Part shown: positions 44,604 through 52,845 of the stretch, piece by piece
How the letters are laid out: every line of letters starts with the position of its first letter
Numbering within the stretch: the first letter of the stretch is position 1
Assembly (NCBI RefSeq): GCF_021272185.1
Contig: NZ_JAJSEC010000003.1
Coordinates: forward strand, 1-64,000
Direction: 5' to 3'
DNA: 64,000 nucleotides
DNA from: Roseivivax sp. GX 12232
GTDB taxonomy: Bacteria; Pseudomonadota; Alphaproteobacteria; Rhodobacterales; Rhodobacteraceae
The notes under the pieces: model-generated
What the model was told of the DNA's origin: nothing
Database searches by the model: none
The model's input: only the letters and a program-made list of their open reading frames with translations
Program-made: the position numbers and the translations under genes

Positions 44604-44663
44604 CCCGAGAATTGGCGTCTTATGCGTGTCGAAAATGGACGTCATAAGCTTGGAGAATGGACA
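44604..44663. repeat. Three spaced boxes, candidate TnsB-binding sites at the transposon end
   Basis: Three related units in the same orientation: CCCGAGAATTGGCGTCTTATG (44604-44624, one base beyond the box core), TCGAAAATGGACGTCATAAG (44629-44648) and TGGAGAATGGACA (44651-44663), spaced 24 and 22 bp. Read inward, the shared core is YGYCMATTYTC. Arrays of about 20-bp boxes with the outermost at the terminus are what TnsB binds in Tn7-like elements. Confidence 0.6.
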
Positions 44664-44751
44664 AGTCCGTGGCCGCATTCTGATGTGGTTCTAATGAAAT
44701 CAGTGGCTTAGGATTTTGCGGTGGCCAAGTAATGCTTGCCGCGACAGTTGG

Positions 44752-44924
44752 TCCGACATCCCCTTCGCGGCCACTGGCGGGCCTGACATGGCCCTTTGAG
44801 AGCTAATTCGCGGCGATCACGCAAAAAACGCGTGGTCGCCGCGTTTCGTTTTGAGTGGTCTGGTCGGAGGTTCGGGGGTCTTGGACGGAAGGTAGATTCA
44901 CGTTCCGGCCGCCGAGAGATGGGC
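44752..44924 (+). repeat. ~170-bp direct repeat, copy B
   Basis: The second copy of the repeat described at 10567-10739, in the same orientation. The hairpin is conserved: CGCGGCGATCACGC (44809-44822) with GCGTGGTCGCCGCG (44830-44843), one G-U pair, followed by TTTCGTTTTG. It begins about 90 bp beyond the predicted transposon end. The remaining 44465-45018 sequence holds the tns terminator, the box array and no gene. Confidence 0.75.
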
Positions 44925-45018
44925 AACATCTCCAGCGGTTGGATCATTCGCGCGGGCATCTGAACCTTGGGAGAGCGCGAGCGCCCCGAAAAGGCGTCAC
45001 GCAGGCCAGCCCACCCGT

Positions 45019-45699
45019 TCAGGAGGCGTCCACCTTCCGTTTCTGCGCATCCATCCGCAGGGCGGCCAGCAGGTCGTGGAACCGGTCGCCCTGAACCAGC
45101 ACGTGGTCTCGCATGGCCTTGTCGGCGGCCTCGTCGTCGCCGTTGCGGATCGCCGCCACCACGGCGTCATGCTCGTGGAACGACCGCTTGACCCGGTTGC
45201 GGACCTGCAACTGGATACGACGATAGGGCTGCAGCATGGAGTGCAGGCGCTTGGCCTCCTGCTCGATGAAGCTGTTGTGAGTCGCCCGGTAGATGCAGGC
45301 GTGGAAGGCCGAGTTCTCCGAGTAGTAATCGTCGAACCGCTCTTCCTCGGCCAGCTGGCGGCACGACGCGTGCCGGGCCTCCAGCTCTGCCAGCTCCTCG
45401 CCGGTAATGCGCCTGGCCGCGAGGCGCGCGCAGGTGGCCTCCATCTCGGCCATGGCTTCGAACCGCTCGGCAAGTTCGTCCACCGTCCACTCGGTGACGA
45501 ATGTGCCCTGCTTGGAATGGATCCGGACCAGGCCGGAGGCTTCAAGCTGTTGAAGCGCATCGCGAATTGGGGTGCGGGAGCACTCGAACTCCTGGGCCAG
45601 CGCATCCGGGTCGATCCGCATGCCCGGCACGAGCCGGCCGTTGACGATGGCGTTCTCCAGCGCTTCGCGGACGCGCACCGTGTTTGATTTTCGAGCCAT
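45019..45699 (-). CDS. matR: GntR family (FCD) regulator, probable MatR
   Basis: A 226-residue regulator with an N-terminal winged HTH (about 8-75; DPDALAQEFECSRTPIRDAL and SGLVRIHSKQGTFVTEW) and a C-terminal all-helical FCD effector domain (about 80-215; ENSAFHACIYRATHNSFIEQ and HEHDAVVAAIRNGDDEAADK) that usually binds a metal and a carboxylate. It is divergent from the malonyl-CoA decarboxylase gene, the arrangement of matR in rhizobial malonate operons, so malonate or malonyl-CoA is the likely effector. The intergenic region has a TTGT-N5-ACAA site. Confidence 0.82.
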   Translation of the reverse strand: MARKSNTVRVREALENAIVNGRLVPGMRIDPDALAQEFECSRTPIRDALQQLEASGLVRIHSKQGTFVTEWTVDELAERFEAMAEMEATCARLAARRITGEELAELEARHASCRQLAEEERFDDYYSENSAFHACIYRATHNSFIEQEAKRLHSMLQPYRRIQLQVRNRVKRSFHEHDAVVAAIRNGDDEAADKAMRDHVLVQGDRFHDLLAALRMDAQKRKVDAS

Positions 45700-45765
45700 G
45701 ATCGGCGCCCTCTGAAGCCTCCCTCAAGATATAGATGGGGTCGGTTGAAAAATCCACTTTCGTTT

Positions 45766-45778
45766 TTGTTATATACAA
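45766..45778. promoter_or_regulatory. Candidate GntR/MatR operator
   Basis: TTGTTATATACAA, an inverted TTGT/ACAA repeat around an AT-rich centre, lies between the divergent regulator and malonyl-CoA decarboxylase genes. It resembles the TTGTATAC-type half-site sequence recalled for rhizobial MatR. A weaker related segment (TTGATGTATAAG) follows about 12 bp downstream. Confidence 0.55.
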
Positions 45779-45824
45779 CGTGAGTGTGTTGATGTATAAG
45801 GTTGGCGAGGATGGAGGAGAGCTG

Positions 45825-47150
45825 ATGTCCGGTTCCAATATCTCGCTGCTGAGTGAGCTTCTGCAGAACATCGGTGGCCGCATGCGGTCGATGGGGGCGG
45901 TGCAGGCGTCATCGCAACCTCCCGCCCAGCGGCTTGAGGCCAGTTGCGCCGAGCTGATGCGGAGAGGCGGCGAAGCGTCCCGGATCGCCGTGGCGGAACA
46001 GGCGCTTGCCGCCTACGCCGAGCTGGACGACCAAGAGAAGGCGCGGTTCTTCCGCATGCTCCTGGAGAGCTACAGCGCGGACCCCGCGGCCCTCCGGTCG
46101 GCCTATGCGGACTGGGACGCCGGCCAGTCCGAGGCGGCGCTGCAGAGCCTCTTCGAAGCCGTGGAGCCCCGGCGTCAAAGCCTCTTGCGCATGCTCAACC
46201 ACGCGGCGGGCGGCACCTTGCAGCTGGTGCGGATGCGCCAGGACCTCTTGCGTCTGATGCGCGAGGCGCCGGATCTGGCGCCGCTCGACAGCGACTTCAG
46301 CCACCTCTTGTCGTCCTGGTTCAACCGCGGCTTCCTGGTCATGCGGCGCATCGACTGGAACTCGCCGGCGGCGATCCTCGAAAAGATCGTCGCCTACGAG
46401 GCGGTGCATGAAATCAAGGATTGGAACGACCTCAGGCGGCGGCTCGAGCCCTCGGACCGCCGGTGTTACGGCTTCTTCCATCCCGCCACCGGGGACGAAC
46501 CGCTGATCTTCGTCGAGGTCGCCCTCTGTCAGGGCATCCCCGGCGCCATCGGGCCTCTGTTGGCCGGGGACAGCGCCGGAGGAGGCGAGGCCGCCGATAC
46601 CGCGGTCTTCTATTCCATCAGCAACTGCCAGCCCGGTCTCAAGGGCGTGTCCTTCGGGAATTTCCTGATCAAGCAGGTGGTCCGCAGCCTGTCGCAGGAA
46701 CTGCCGCAGATCCGCACCTTCGTCACGCTCTCCCCGGCGCCGGGGTTCGCCCGCTGGCTCGCGGCGCAGGACGAGGACGACGCGCAGGCGCTGTCGGCAG
46801 AGCTGACCTCGGGGCGCTGGCAGCAGGATGAGGGCCTCTGTGAGGTGCTGGCGCCCAGGGTTCAGTATTGGGCCGCGCGATATTTCGTGCACGGCAAGAC
46901 CGGTGCCGGACTGCCGGCCGATCCGGTCGCCCGGTTTCACCTGGGCAACGGCGCCTCGGCCCACCGGATCAACTGGCCGGCGGACTATGCCGAGGGGGCG
47001 CTGCGGCGCGCCCATGGCCTGATGATCAACTACCTCTACGAGCTGGATCAGATCGAGGCCCGCCACGAGGCTTTCGCCGGCGCGGGCACCGTGACCTCTG
47101 GCCCCGCCGTCTGGCGCGCCCTGCGAAGCGGCAAGGGCGCTCCCGCCTGA
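45825..47150 (+). CDS. matA: Malonyl-CoA decarboxylase
   Basis: A 441-residue MCD-family enzyme that converts malonyl-CoA to acetyl-CoA and CO2. The N-terminal helical domain covers about 1-160. The catalytic GNAT-like domain shows CYGFFHPATGDEPLIFVEVA and FYSISNCQPGLKGVSFGNFL, and the C-terminal INYLYELDQIEARHEAF contains a conserved His. ATG 45825 was chosen because GGAGGA lies just upstream; an upstream in-frame extension would cover the promoter/operator. It heads the operon matA-matB-amidase-transporter. The order of decarboxylase then synthetase matches malonate catabolism in rhizobia. Confidence 0.93.
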   Translation: MSGSNISLLSELLQNIGGRMRSMGAVQASSQPPAQRLEASCAELMRRGGEASRIAVAEQALAAYAELDDQEKARFFRMLLESYSADPAALRSAYADWDAGQSEAALQSLFEAVEPRRQSLLRMLNHAAGGTLQLVRMRQDLLRLMREAPDLAPLDSDFSHLLSSWFNRGFLVMRRIDWNSPAAILEKIVAYEAVHEIKDWNDLRRRLEPSDRRCYGFFHPATGDEPLIFVEVALCQGIPGAIGPLLAGDSAGGGEAADTAVFYSISNCQPGLKGVSFGNFLIKQVVRSLSQELPQIRTFVTLSPAPGFARWLAAQDEDDAQALSAELTSGRWQQDEGLCEVLAPRVQYWAARYFVHGKTGAGLPADPVARFHLGNGASAHRINWPADYAEGALRRAHGLMINYLYELDQIEARHEAFAGAGTVTSGPAVWRALRSGKGAPA

Positions 47151-47193
47151 CGGGCCCCGGCTCACCGAAACCCACATGGAAGCGAGACAGACA

Positions 47194-48717
47194 ATGACCT
47201 GCACCATCCCTGAAATGTTCGATGCCATCTGCCGCGAGGAGGGCGCCAAGGTGATGTTCGAGCGGCCGGGGCAGCCGCCGATCACCTATGCCGCGGCCCA
47301 TGGCCTGGTGCTGCGACTGGCCACCGCGCTTGTCGAGCTGGGCGTGCGTCCCGGCGACCGGGTGGCCGTGCAGGTGGAGAAGAGCCCGGAGGCCGTGCTG
47401 CTCTACCTGGCCTGCCTGCGCACCGGCGGTCTGTTCCTGCCGCTGAACACCGCCTATCCCGGCCCCGAGATCGACTATTTCCTGGGGGATGCCGAGCCGC
47501 GCCTCTTCGTCTGCGCGCCCGAGGCACTGCCGCAATACGCGGGTCGGGCCTCCGAGACGCTGGCCGTGGAAAGCCTGGGCGCCGCCGCCGATGGCACGCT
47601 GATGCAGCGCGCCGCCGAGGCTGTGCCGCAACCCGCGCCGGTCACGCGCGGCGCGGCCGATCCCGCGGCGATCCTTTACACTTCCGGGACCACCGGGCGC
47701 TCCAAGGGCGCGGTTCTGACCCATGGCAACCTGGCGTCCAACACCGTGGCGCTGAACCAGGCCTGGCGGTTCACCAGCGCGGACCGGCTGATCCACGCCT
47801 TGCCGATCTTTCACACCCACGGGCTGTTCGTGGCCTGCAACATGGCGATCAGCACCGGCGCCACGATGATCTTCCTGACGCGTTTCGACGTCGACCAGAT
47901 CATCGACGAGATGGCCGACGCGACGGTGCTCATGGGGGTACCCACCTTCTATTCCCGCCTGCTGGAATCGCCCCGTCTCGACCCGCTTGCAGTCGCGGAG
48001 ATGCGGGTCTTCGTCTCGGGCTCGGCGCCCCTGCCGGAGGATGTGCATAGGCAATTCGCCGCGCGCACCGGACATGTGATCCTGGAGCGATACGGGATGA
48101 CGGAGACCTGCATGATCGCCTCCAATCCCTACGACGGCGAGCGCCGCACCGGGGCGGTGGGCTTTGCCCTGCCGGAGGTGGACATCCGCATCACCGACCG
48201 CGAGACCGGCGCTGCCCTGCCGCCGGGGGAAACCGGCGCGATCGAGGTGCGCGGCCCGAATGTGTTCCAGGGCTACTGGCGCATGCCGGAGAAGACGGCC
48301 GCGGAGTTCCGCGATGACGGCTACTTTGTCACCGGCGACCTCGGCCGCTTCGACGATGAGGGCTACCTGCAGATCATCGGCCGCGACAAGGACCTGGTGA
48401 TCAGCGGCGGCTACAACGTCTACCCCAAGGAAGTCGAAACCGCGCTCGACGCGCTGCCCGGCGTGGCCGAATCCGCCGTGTTCGGGGTGCCGCATCCCGA
48501 TTTCGGCGAAGCGGTGGCGGCCCTCGTCGTGCCGGAAGCGGGCGTGTCTCTGGACAGCGATGCCCTGCTCAAGGCGCTCTCCGGGGAAATCGCCCGCTAC
48601 AAGCAGCCGAAATCGGTCCTCTTGGCCGACGAGCTGCCGCGCAACGTCATGGGCAAGGTCCAGAAGGCGGAGCTGCGCCGCAGGTTTGCCAACCTGCACA
48701 GCCCCGCCGCCGGCTGA
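47194..48717 (+). CDS. matB: Malonyl-CoA synthetase (malonate--CoA ligase)
   Basis: A 507-residue ANL-family ligase making malonyl-CoA from malonate, ATP and CoA. Visible: the P-loop ILYTSGTTGRSKGAVLTHGN (about 157-176), the family-typical HALPIFHTHGLFVACN, ERYGMTETCMIASNPYDGER where Arg residues bind the second carboxylate, YFVTGDLGRFDDEGYLQIIG, and the catalytic Lys in PRNVMGKVQKAEL. ATG 47194 follows GGAAGCGAG. It lies 43 bp after matA and supplies its substrate. Confidence 0.92.
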   Translation: MTCTIPEMFDAICREEGAKVMFERPGQPPITYAAAHGLVLRLATALVELGVRPGDRVAVQVEKSPEAVLLYLACLRTGGLFLPLNTAYPGPEIDYFLGDAEPRLFVCAPEALPQYAGRASETLAVESLGAAADGTLMQRAAEAVPQPAPVTRGAADPAAILYTSGTTGRSKGAVLTHGNLASNTVALNQAWRFTSADRLIHALPIFHTHGLFVACNMAISTGATMIFLTRFDVDQIIDEMADATVLMGVPTFYSRLLESPRLDPLAVAEMRVFVSGSAPLPEDVHRQFAARTGHVILERYGMTETCMIASNPYDGERRTGAVGFALPEVDIRITDRETGAALPPGETGAIEVRGPNVFQGYWRMPEKTAAEFRDDGYFVTGDLGRFDDEGYLQIIGRDKDLVISGGYNVYPKEVETALDALPGVAESAVFGVPHPDFGEAVAALVVPEAGVSLDSDALLKALSGEIARYKQPKSVLLADELPRNVMGKVQKAELRRRFANLHSPAAG

Positions 48718-48776
48718 CGCCCGGCCCGGCGGCCAAGCTCAGAGCAACAGAACATCACGCATGGGGAGGAGCCCAG

Positions 48777-50213
48777 ATGACTGCCAAATCAAAAGCCACC
48801 GATGACTTCATCAACATGACCGCGACCGAGGCGGTTGCGGCGCTGAAGACAGGGGAGGCGGCGCCGCTCGATTTCCTGGACGCGGCGATTGCCCGGATCG
48901 AGGAGGTAGAGCCGGACATCAACGCCCTGCCGATCCGCTTCTTCGAGGAGGCGCGCAAGGTCGCCAAGGCCTTCCCGTCGCAAGCGCACGCGGGCGCGGA
49001 TCGGCCCGGCTGGCTGGCCGGGCTGCCAGTCGTCGTCAAGGACTACAACGACGTCGCCGGGCAGGTGACGACCTACGGCTCGCCGATCTTCGCGGAGAAC
49101 AAGGTGGCGGCCTCCGACTTCACGGTTCAGACGCTGGAAGACAGCGGCGGCATTCCGATGGCGAAGTCCAACGTGCCCGAGATTGCCGGGGCCAACACCT
49201 TCAATCCGGTGTTCGGCGCCACCCGCAACCCTTGGGATCTGCGGATGACCGTGGGCGGCTCCTCCGGCGGCTCCGCCGCCGCGCTGGCCGCCGGGCAGGC
49301 CTGGCTGGCCACGGGCAACGATCTGGGCGGCAGCCTGCGCATCCCGGCCAGCTATTGCGGCATCGTGGGCATGCGCCCCAGCGTGGGCCGCGTGCCGCGC
49401 GGCGCCGGCCTTTTGCCCTTCGATCCGCTCTGGGTCGAGGGTCCGATGGCGCGCAACGTGGCGGATGCGGCGCTGATGCTCGACTCGCTCGCACACGGGC
49501 ACCCCAGGGACCCGCTGTCCGTTCCGGCCCCGGCACGCCCCTTCGTGGACGCGGTCGCGGCCCCCAGGGCGCCGAAGCGCGTGGCCTTCACGCCGGATCT
49601 GAACCTGTCGCTGGTGGACCCGGAGGTGGCCGAGGTCTGCCGCAGCGGCACGCAGGCCTTTGCCGGGGCCGGCGCCGAGGTCGCGGAGGCCTGCCCGGAT
49701 TTCTCCGGCGGTCTCGAGGCCTTTCAGACCCTGCGCGCGGTGCTGGTCGCCAGCCTGCGCGGCGATCTTCTGGAAACCGACCGCCACCGCGTGGCCCCGG
49801 AGATCATCTGGAACATCGAGAAAGGCCAGAACATCACCGCCGACGAGGTGCTGCGCGCCGAACGCACCCGCGCCGCCATTTTCCACAATGTCGCGGCCTT
49901 CTTCGAGACCTACGACCTCCTGGCCTGCCCGACGGTGGCGGTGCCGCCTTATCCGGTCGAGCAGCGGTTCCCGACCCATATCGGCGGCGAGGAGCTGACC
50001 AGCTACATCGACTGGATGTTCCTGACCTTCGTGATCACGCTGACGGGCTGCCCGGCAATCTCGATCCCCTGCGGCGCGACCGCCAGCGGTCTGCCGGTGG
50101 GCCTGCAGCTGATCGGCAAGCCGAAAGGGGACTTCGACCTGCTGTCGGCGGCCCAGGTCCTGGAAACCCAGCTGGATCTCGCCGGTCCCATGCCGATCCA
50201 CCCGCGCAAGTGA
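48777..50213 (+). CDS. Amidase-signature family hydrolase, possible malonamidase
   Basis: A 478-residue amidase with the Ser-cisSer-Lys triad: K88 (GLPVVVKDYND), S162/S163 (VGGSSGGSAAALA) and nucleophile S186 (GNDLGGSLRIPASYCGIVG). The C-terminal half (TLTGCPAISIPCG) completes the fold. Family members act on many amides. Its place between malonyl-CoA synthetase and an acid transporter suggests that it releases malonate from malonamate or a malonyl amide, as malonamidase E2 of Bradyrhizobium does; that assignment is inferred from context. It is cytoplasmic, with no signal peptide. Confidence 0.82.
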   Translation: MTAKSKATDDFINMTATEAVAALKTGEAAPLDFLDAAIARIEEVEPDINALPIRFFEEARKVAKAFPSQAHAGADRPGWLAGLPVVVKDYNDVAGQVTTYGSPIFAENKVAASDFTVQTLEDSGGIPMAKSNVPEIAGANTFNPVFGATRNPWDLRMTVGGSSGGSAAALAAGQAWLATGNDLGGSLRIPASYCGIVGMRPSVGRVPRGAGLLPFDPLWVEGPMARNVADAALMLDSLAHGHPRDPLSVPAPARPFVDAVAAPRAPKRVAFTPDLNLSLVDPEVAEVCRSGTQAFAGAGAEVAEACPDFSGGLEAFQTLRAVLVASLRGDLLETDRHRVAPEIIWNIEKGQNITADEVLRAERTRAAIFHNVAAFFETYDLLACPTVAVPPYPVEQRFPTHIGGEELTSYIDWMFLTFVITLTGCPAISIPCGATASGLPVGLQLIGKPKGDFDLLSAAQVLETQLDLAGPMPIHPRK

Positions 50214-50234
50214 CACAGCCCGAGGGAATTCAAG

Positions 50235-51554
50235 ATGATACAAGGACTCACTCGCGCCTCGGTCACCATGGTCGAGCGCTATCTCCCGGACGCCTTCGTG
50301 CTGGTCCTCCTGCTGACCCTGACCGTCTTCGGCGCCGGAATGCTCTTGGAGGGCCATGGCCCCATGGCGATGGCGCAGTTCTGGGGCGAAGGCTTCTGGA
50401 ACCTCTTGAGCTTCTCCATGCAGATGGTGCTCATCCTGGTCACCGGCTTCGTGGTCGCCAGCACGCCGATCTTCAAGCGCCTGCTCCGGGTGCTGGCCAA
50501 ACTGGCCCGCACGCCGCGTCAGGGCATCGTGCTGGTGACGCTCGTGTCGCTGGTCGCGGCCTGGATCAACTGGGGCTTCGGCCTGGTGATCGGCGCGCTG
50601 TTCGCCCGTGAGCTGGCCCGCGCCATTCCCCGGCTGGACTACCGGCTGGCCATCGCCAGCGCCTACAGCGGCTTCATGGTCTGGCACGGCGGGCTCTCTG
50701 GCTCGGTGCCCCTGGTGATCGCCACCGACGGGCATTTCACCGCCGACAGGATCGGGGTCGTGCCGACCAGCGAAACCATCTTCTCGCCGATGAACCTCGG
50801 GATCCTGCTGGCGCTCTTCATCGTCATTCCGCTGGTCAACTGGCTGATCGCGCCGCCGGAAGGGCAGGAGGTGACGATCTCCCGGGACAAGCTGGACGCA
50901 GAGGAGGCCGCGCGCCGCTCCGCGCCGGACACGCCTTCGGCCCGGCTTGAGGACAGCATGGCGCTGTCGCTGGCGTCAGGGGCGCTTGGGCTGGTCTATG
51001 TCGGCTTCTACACCTTCGGCACCGACGGCGGGCTGAACCTGAACATCGTCAATTTCACCCTGCTGTTCCTGGGCATCCTGCTGCACGGCCGCCCGTCGCA
51101 GTTCCTGGCCTCGGTCAAGGAGGCGGTGGATGGGGCCAGCGGCATCATCGTGCAGTTCCCCTTCTACGCGGGGATCATGGGAATGATGGTGGGCTCCGGG
51201 CTGGCTGTCTCGATGTCGAACTGGTTCGTCTCGGTCTCGACGGCGGAAACGCTGCCGCTCTTCACCTTCCTCTCCGCGGGCATCGTGAACCTCTTCGTGC
51301 CCTCGGGCGGCGGCCAGTGGGCGGTGCAGGCGCCGATCATGCTCGAAGCCGGGGAAGCCCTGGGGGTCGAGCCGGCACGGACGGCGATGGCCGTGGCCTG
51401 GGGAGACACCTGGACCAACCTGATCCAGCCCTTCTGGGCCTTGCCCGCTCTGGCGATCGCCGGCCTCTCGGCCAAGGACATCATGGGCTATTGCCTGGTG
51501 GTGCTGATGGTGACCGGGGTGGTGCTGGCCTGCGGGTTGACCTTCCTGCCGTGA
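50235..51554 (+). CDS. AtoE-type short-chain fatty acid / acid transporter
   Basis: A 439-residue inner-membrane protein with about ten to twelve hydrophobic segments, matching the AtoE (TIGR00366) family: MVERYLPDAFVLVLLLTLTV, LVSLVAAWINWGFGLVIGAL, NLFVPSGGGQWAVQAPIMLE and AVAWGDTWTNLIQPFWALP. AtoE imports short-chain fatty acids; here it stands where rhizobial operons carry the MatC malonate carrier, so it may import malonate or a half-amide. It is the last gene of the operon, 21 bp after the amidase, followed by a strong terminator. Confidence 0.88.
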   Translation: MIQGLTRASVTMVERYLPDAFVLVLLLTLTVFGAGMLLEGHGPMAMAQFWGEGFWNLLSFSMQMVLILVTGFVVASTPIFKRLLRVLAKLARTPRQGIVLVTLVSLVAAWINWGFGLVIGALFARELARAIPRLDYRLAIASAYSGFMVWHGGLSGSVPLVIATDGHFTADRIGVVPTSETIFSPMNLGILLALFIVIPLVNWLIAPPEGQEVTISRDKLDAEEAARRSAPDTPSARLEDSMALSLASGALGLVYVGFYTFGTDGGLNLNIVNFTLLFLGILLHGRPSQFLASVKEAVDGASGIIVQFPFYAGIMGMMVGSGLAVSMSNWFVSVSTAETLPLFTFLSAGIVNLFVPSGGGQWAVQAPIMLEAGEALGVEPARTAMAVAWGDTWTNLIQPFWALPALAIAGLSAKDIMGYCLVVLMVTGVVLACGLTFLP

Positions 51555-51575
51555 ACACGCGTCCCTGACGCTTTG

Positions 51576-51606
51576 CGGGCAGCCAGTCTTTGGCTGCCCG
51601 TTTCTT
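51576..51606 (+). terminator. Rho-independent terminator of the malonate operon
   Basis: CGGGCAGCCA (51576-51585) pairs perfectly with TGGCTGCCCG (51591-51600) over a 5-nt loop, followed by TTTCTTG. It separates the malonate module from the next operon. Confidence 0.88.
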
Positions 51607-51780
51607 GTTGGGGTGATGCGGGGATTGATCTCTCAGGATTGGCTCTCGTCCGGATCGCCGTTTGTAGGGCCGACCCATTCCCGAGCCTAAGGCTTGGGTT
51701 TTCGACGCCAAAACGCGGTCTTAGCTTCCTCCCCAACGCCTCCGAACCCTTACCCCTGAAAAATCCCCTTGACGGATTTG

Positions 51781-51813
51781 GATCGTTCCAATTACTCACG
51801 TTTTGGAACGATC
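51781..51813. promoter_or_regulatory. 11-bp inverted repeat overlapping the promoter of the right-hand operon
   Basis: GATCGTTCCAA (51781-51791) and TTGGAACGATC (51803-51813) form a perfect inverted repeat with an 11-bp spacer. TTGACG (51769-51774) is a good -35; a weak -10 (TTACTC, 51792-51797) falls between the arms. A dimeric repressor bound here would occlude the promoter. The start of the first gene is 32 bp downstream. The regulator is not in the window. Confidence 0.7.
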
Positions 51814-51844
51814 GAAATCACGAGCGGCACACAAGGGAGACGTC

Positions 51845-52843
51845 ATGCGCTGGGCATTGCTGGGGGCGAGCCGGATCGCCTCATCCTACATGATCGACGC
51901 GATCCGGGCGCAGGAGGGGGCCGAGATCACCACTGTCCTCAGCTCCGATACCGAGCGCGGGCGCAGCTATGCGGAGCGCCACGGCATCGCCCGCAGCACC
52001 ACCGATCTGGACGCGGCGCTGGGCGCGGATGTCGAGGCCGTCTACATCTCCACCACCAACGAAAAGCACTTCCCGCAGGCCATGGCGGCCATCGCGGCGG
52101 GCAAGCATGTGCTCTGCGAGAAGCCGCTCGCCATGGACCTCGCCCAGGCGGTCGAGATGGTCTCGGCGGCGCGCGACGCGGGCGTCACCTTCGGCACCAA
52201 CCACCACCTGCGCAACGCGGGCGCCCATCTGGCGATCCGAGAGGCGGTGAGCGCAGGCCGGATCGGCACGCTTCTCAGCATGCGGGTCTTCCACGCCGTC
52301 TCGCTGCCCGAGGAGCTGCGCGGCTGGCGCGTGGCCGATGCGGCGGCGGGCGGCGGGGTGATCCCCGACATCACCGTGCATGACGCCGACACCGTGCGCT
52401 TCCACCTCGGCGAGGACCCGGCGCGGGTCGTGGCACGGGCGGGCGAAAGCGGGCTCGGGCAGGGCGTCGAGGACAGCGTGATGTCGGTCTGGTCGATGCC
52501 TTCGGGCGTCATGGTGCAGTCGCACGAAAGCTTCACCCACCGGTTCGCCGGCACCGGGCTCGAGATCCACGGCACCGAGGGTTCAATCTTCGCGCGCGGC
52601 GTGATGACCCAGGAGCCGGTGGGCGAGGTCTGGATCGAGGACGCCGAGGGCCGCCGGGCGCTGCCCTTCGAGGGGCACAACCTCTACCACCGGGCGCTGG
52701 CGCTCTTCACCGCGGCGGCCCGGGACGCGGGCGCGCCCTCGGCCGATGGCGTCGACGGGGTGAAATCCCTCGCCGTGGCGCTGGCGGTGCGCGAGGCGGC
52801 CCGGACCGGCCGGGCGGTCGACGTAGATTACGGGGGGCTCTGA
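51845..52843 (+). CDS. Gfo/Idh/MocA family oxidoreductase
   Basis: A 332-residue NAD(P)-dependent sugar or polyol dehydrogenase-type protein. The N-terminal Rossmann fold starts MRWALLGASRIASSYMIDAI and includes EAVYISTTNEKHFPQAMAAI and the EKP motif CEKPLAMDLAQA. The C-terminal domain has GGGVIPDITVHDADTVRFHL with the usual Asp/His catalytic region. ATG 51845 was chosen: it follows AAGGGAGA and lies just after the operator; the longer frame would begin inside the inverted repeat. It is the first gene of the right-hand operon, two bases before the CoA-transferase gene. Confidence 0.88.
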   Translation: MRWALLGASRIASSYMIDAIRAQEGAEITTVLSSDTERGRSYAERHGIARSTTDLDAALGADVEAVYISTTNEKHFPQAMAAIAAGKHVLCEKPLAMDLAQAVEMVSAARDAGVTFGTNHHLRNAGAHLAIREAVSAGRIGTLLSMRVFHAVSLPEELRGWRVADAAAGGGVIPDITVHDADTVRFHLGEDPARVVARAGESGLGQGVEDSVMSVWSMPSGVMVQSHESFTHRFAGTGLEIHGTEGSIFARGVMTQEPVGEVWIEDAEGRRALPFEGHNLYHRALALFTAAARDAGAPSADGVDGVKSLAVALAVREAARTGRAVDVDYGGL

Positions 52844-52845
52844 AC

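Larger units (their letters stand above)
38777..44663 (+). mobile_element. Tn7-like transposon, transposition module and predicted right terminus
   Basis: The tnsA-tnsB-tnsC-tniQ operon followed by a terminator and a three-box array. Reading inward from 44663 the end is TGTCCATTCTCC, with the TGT start of Tn7-family ends. If so, the flanking AGTCC (44664-44668) would be one copy of the 5-bp target duplication. The array abuts tniQ, so the element must extend leftward beyond tnsA. The left end was not found, so the start given is only the first transposition gene and the cargo is undefined; it could include the operons between 10.7 and 38 kb. Confidence 0.65.
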
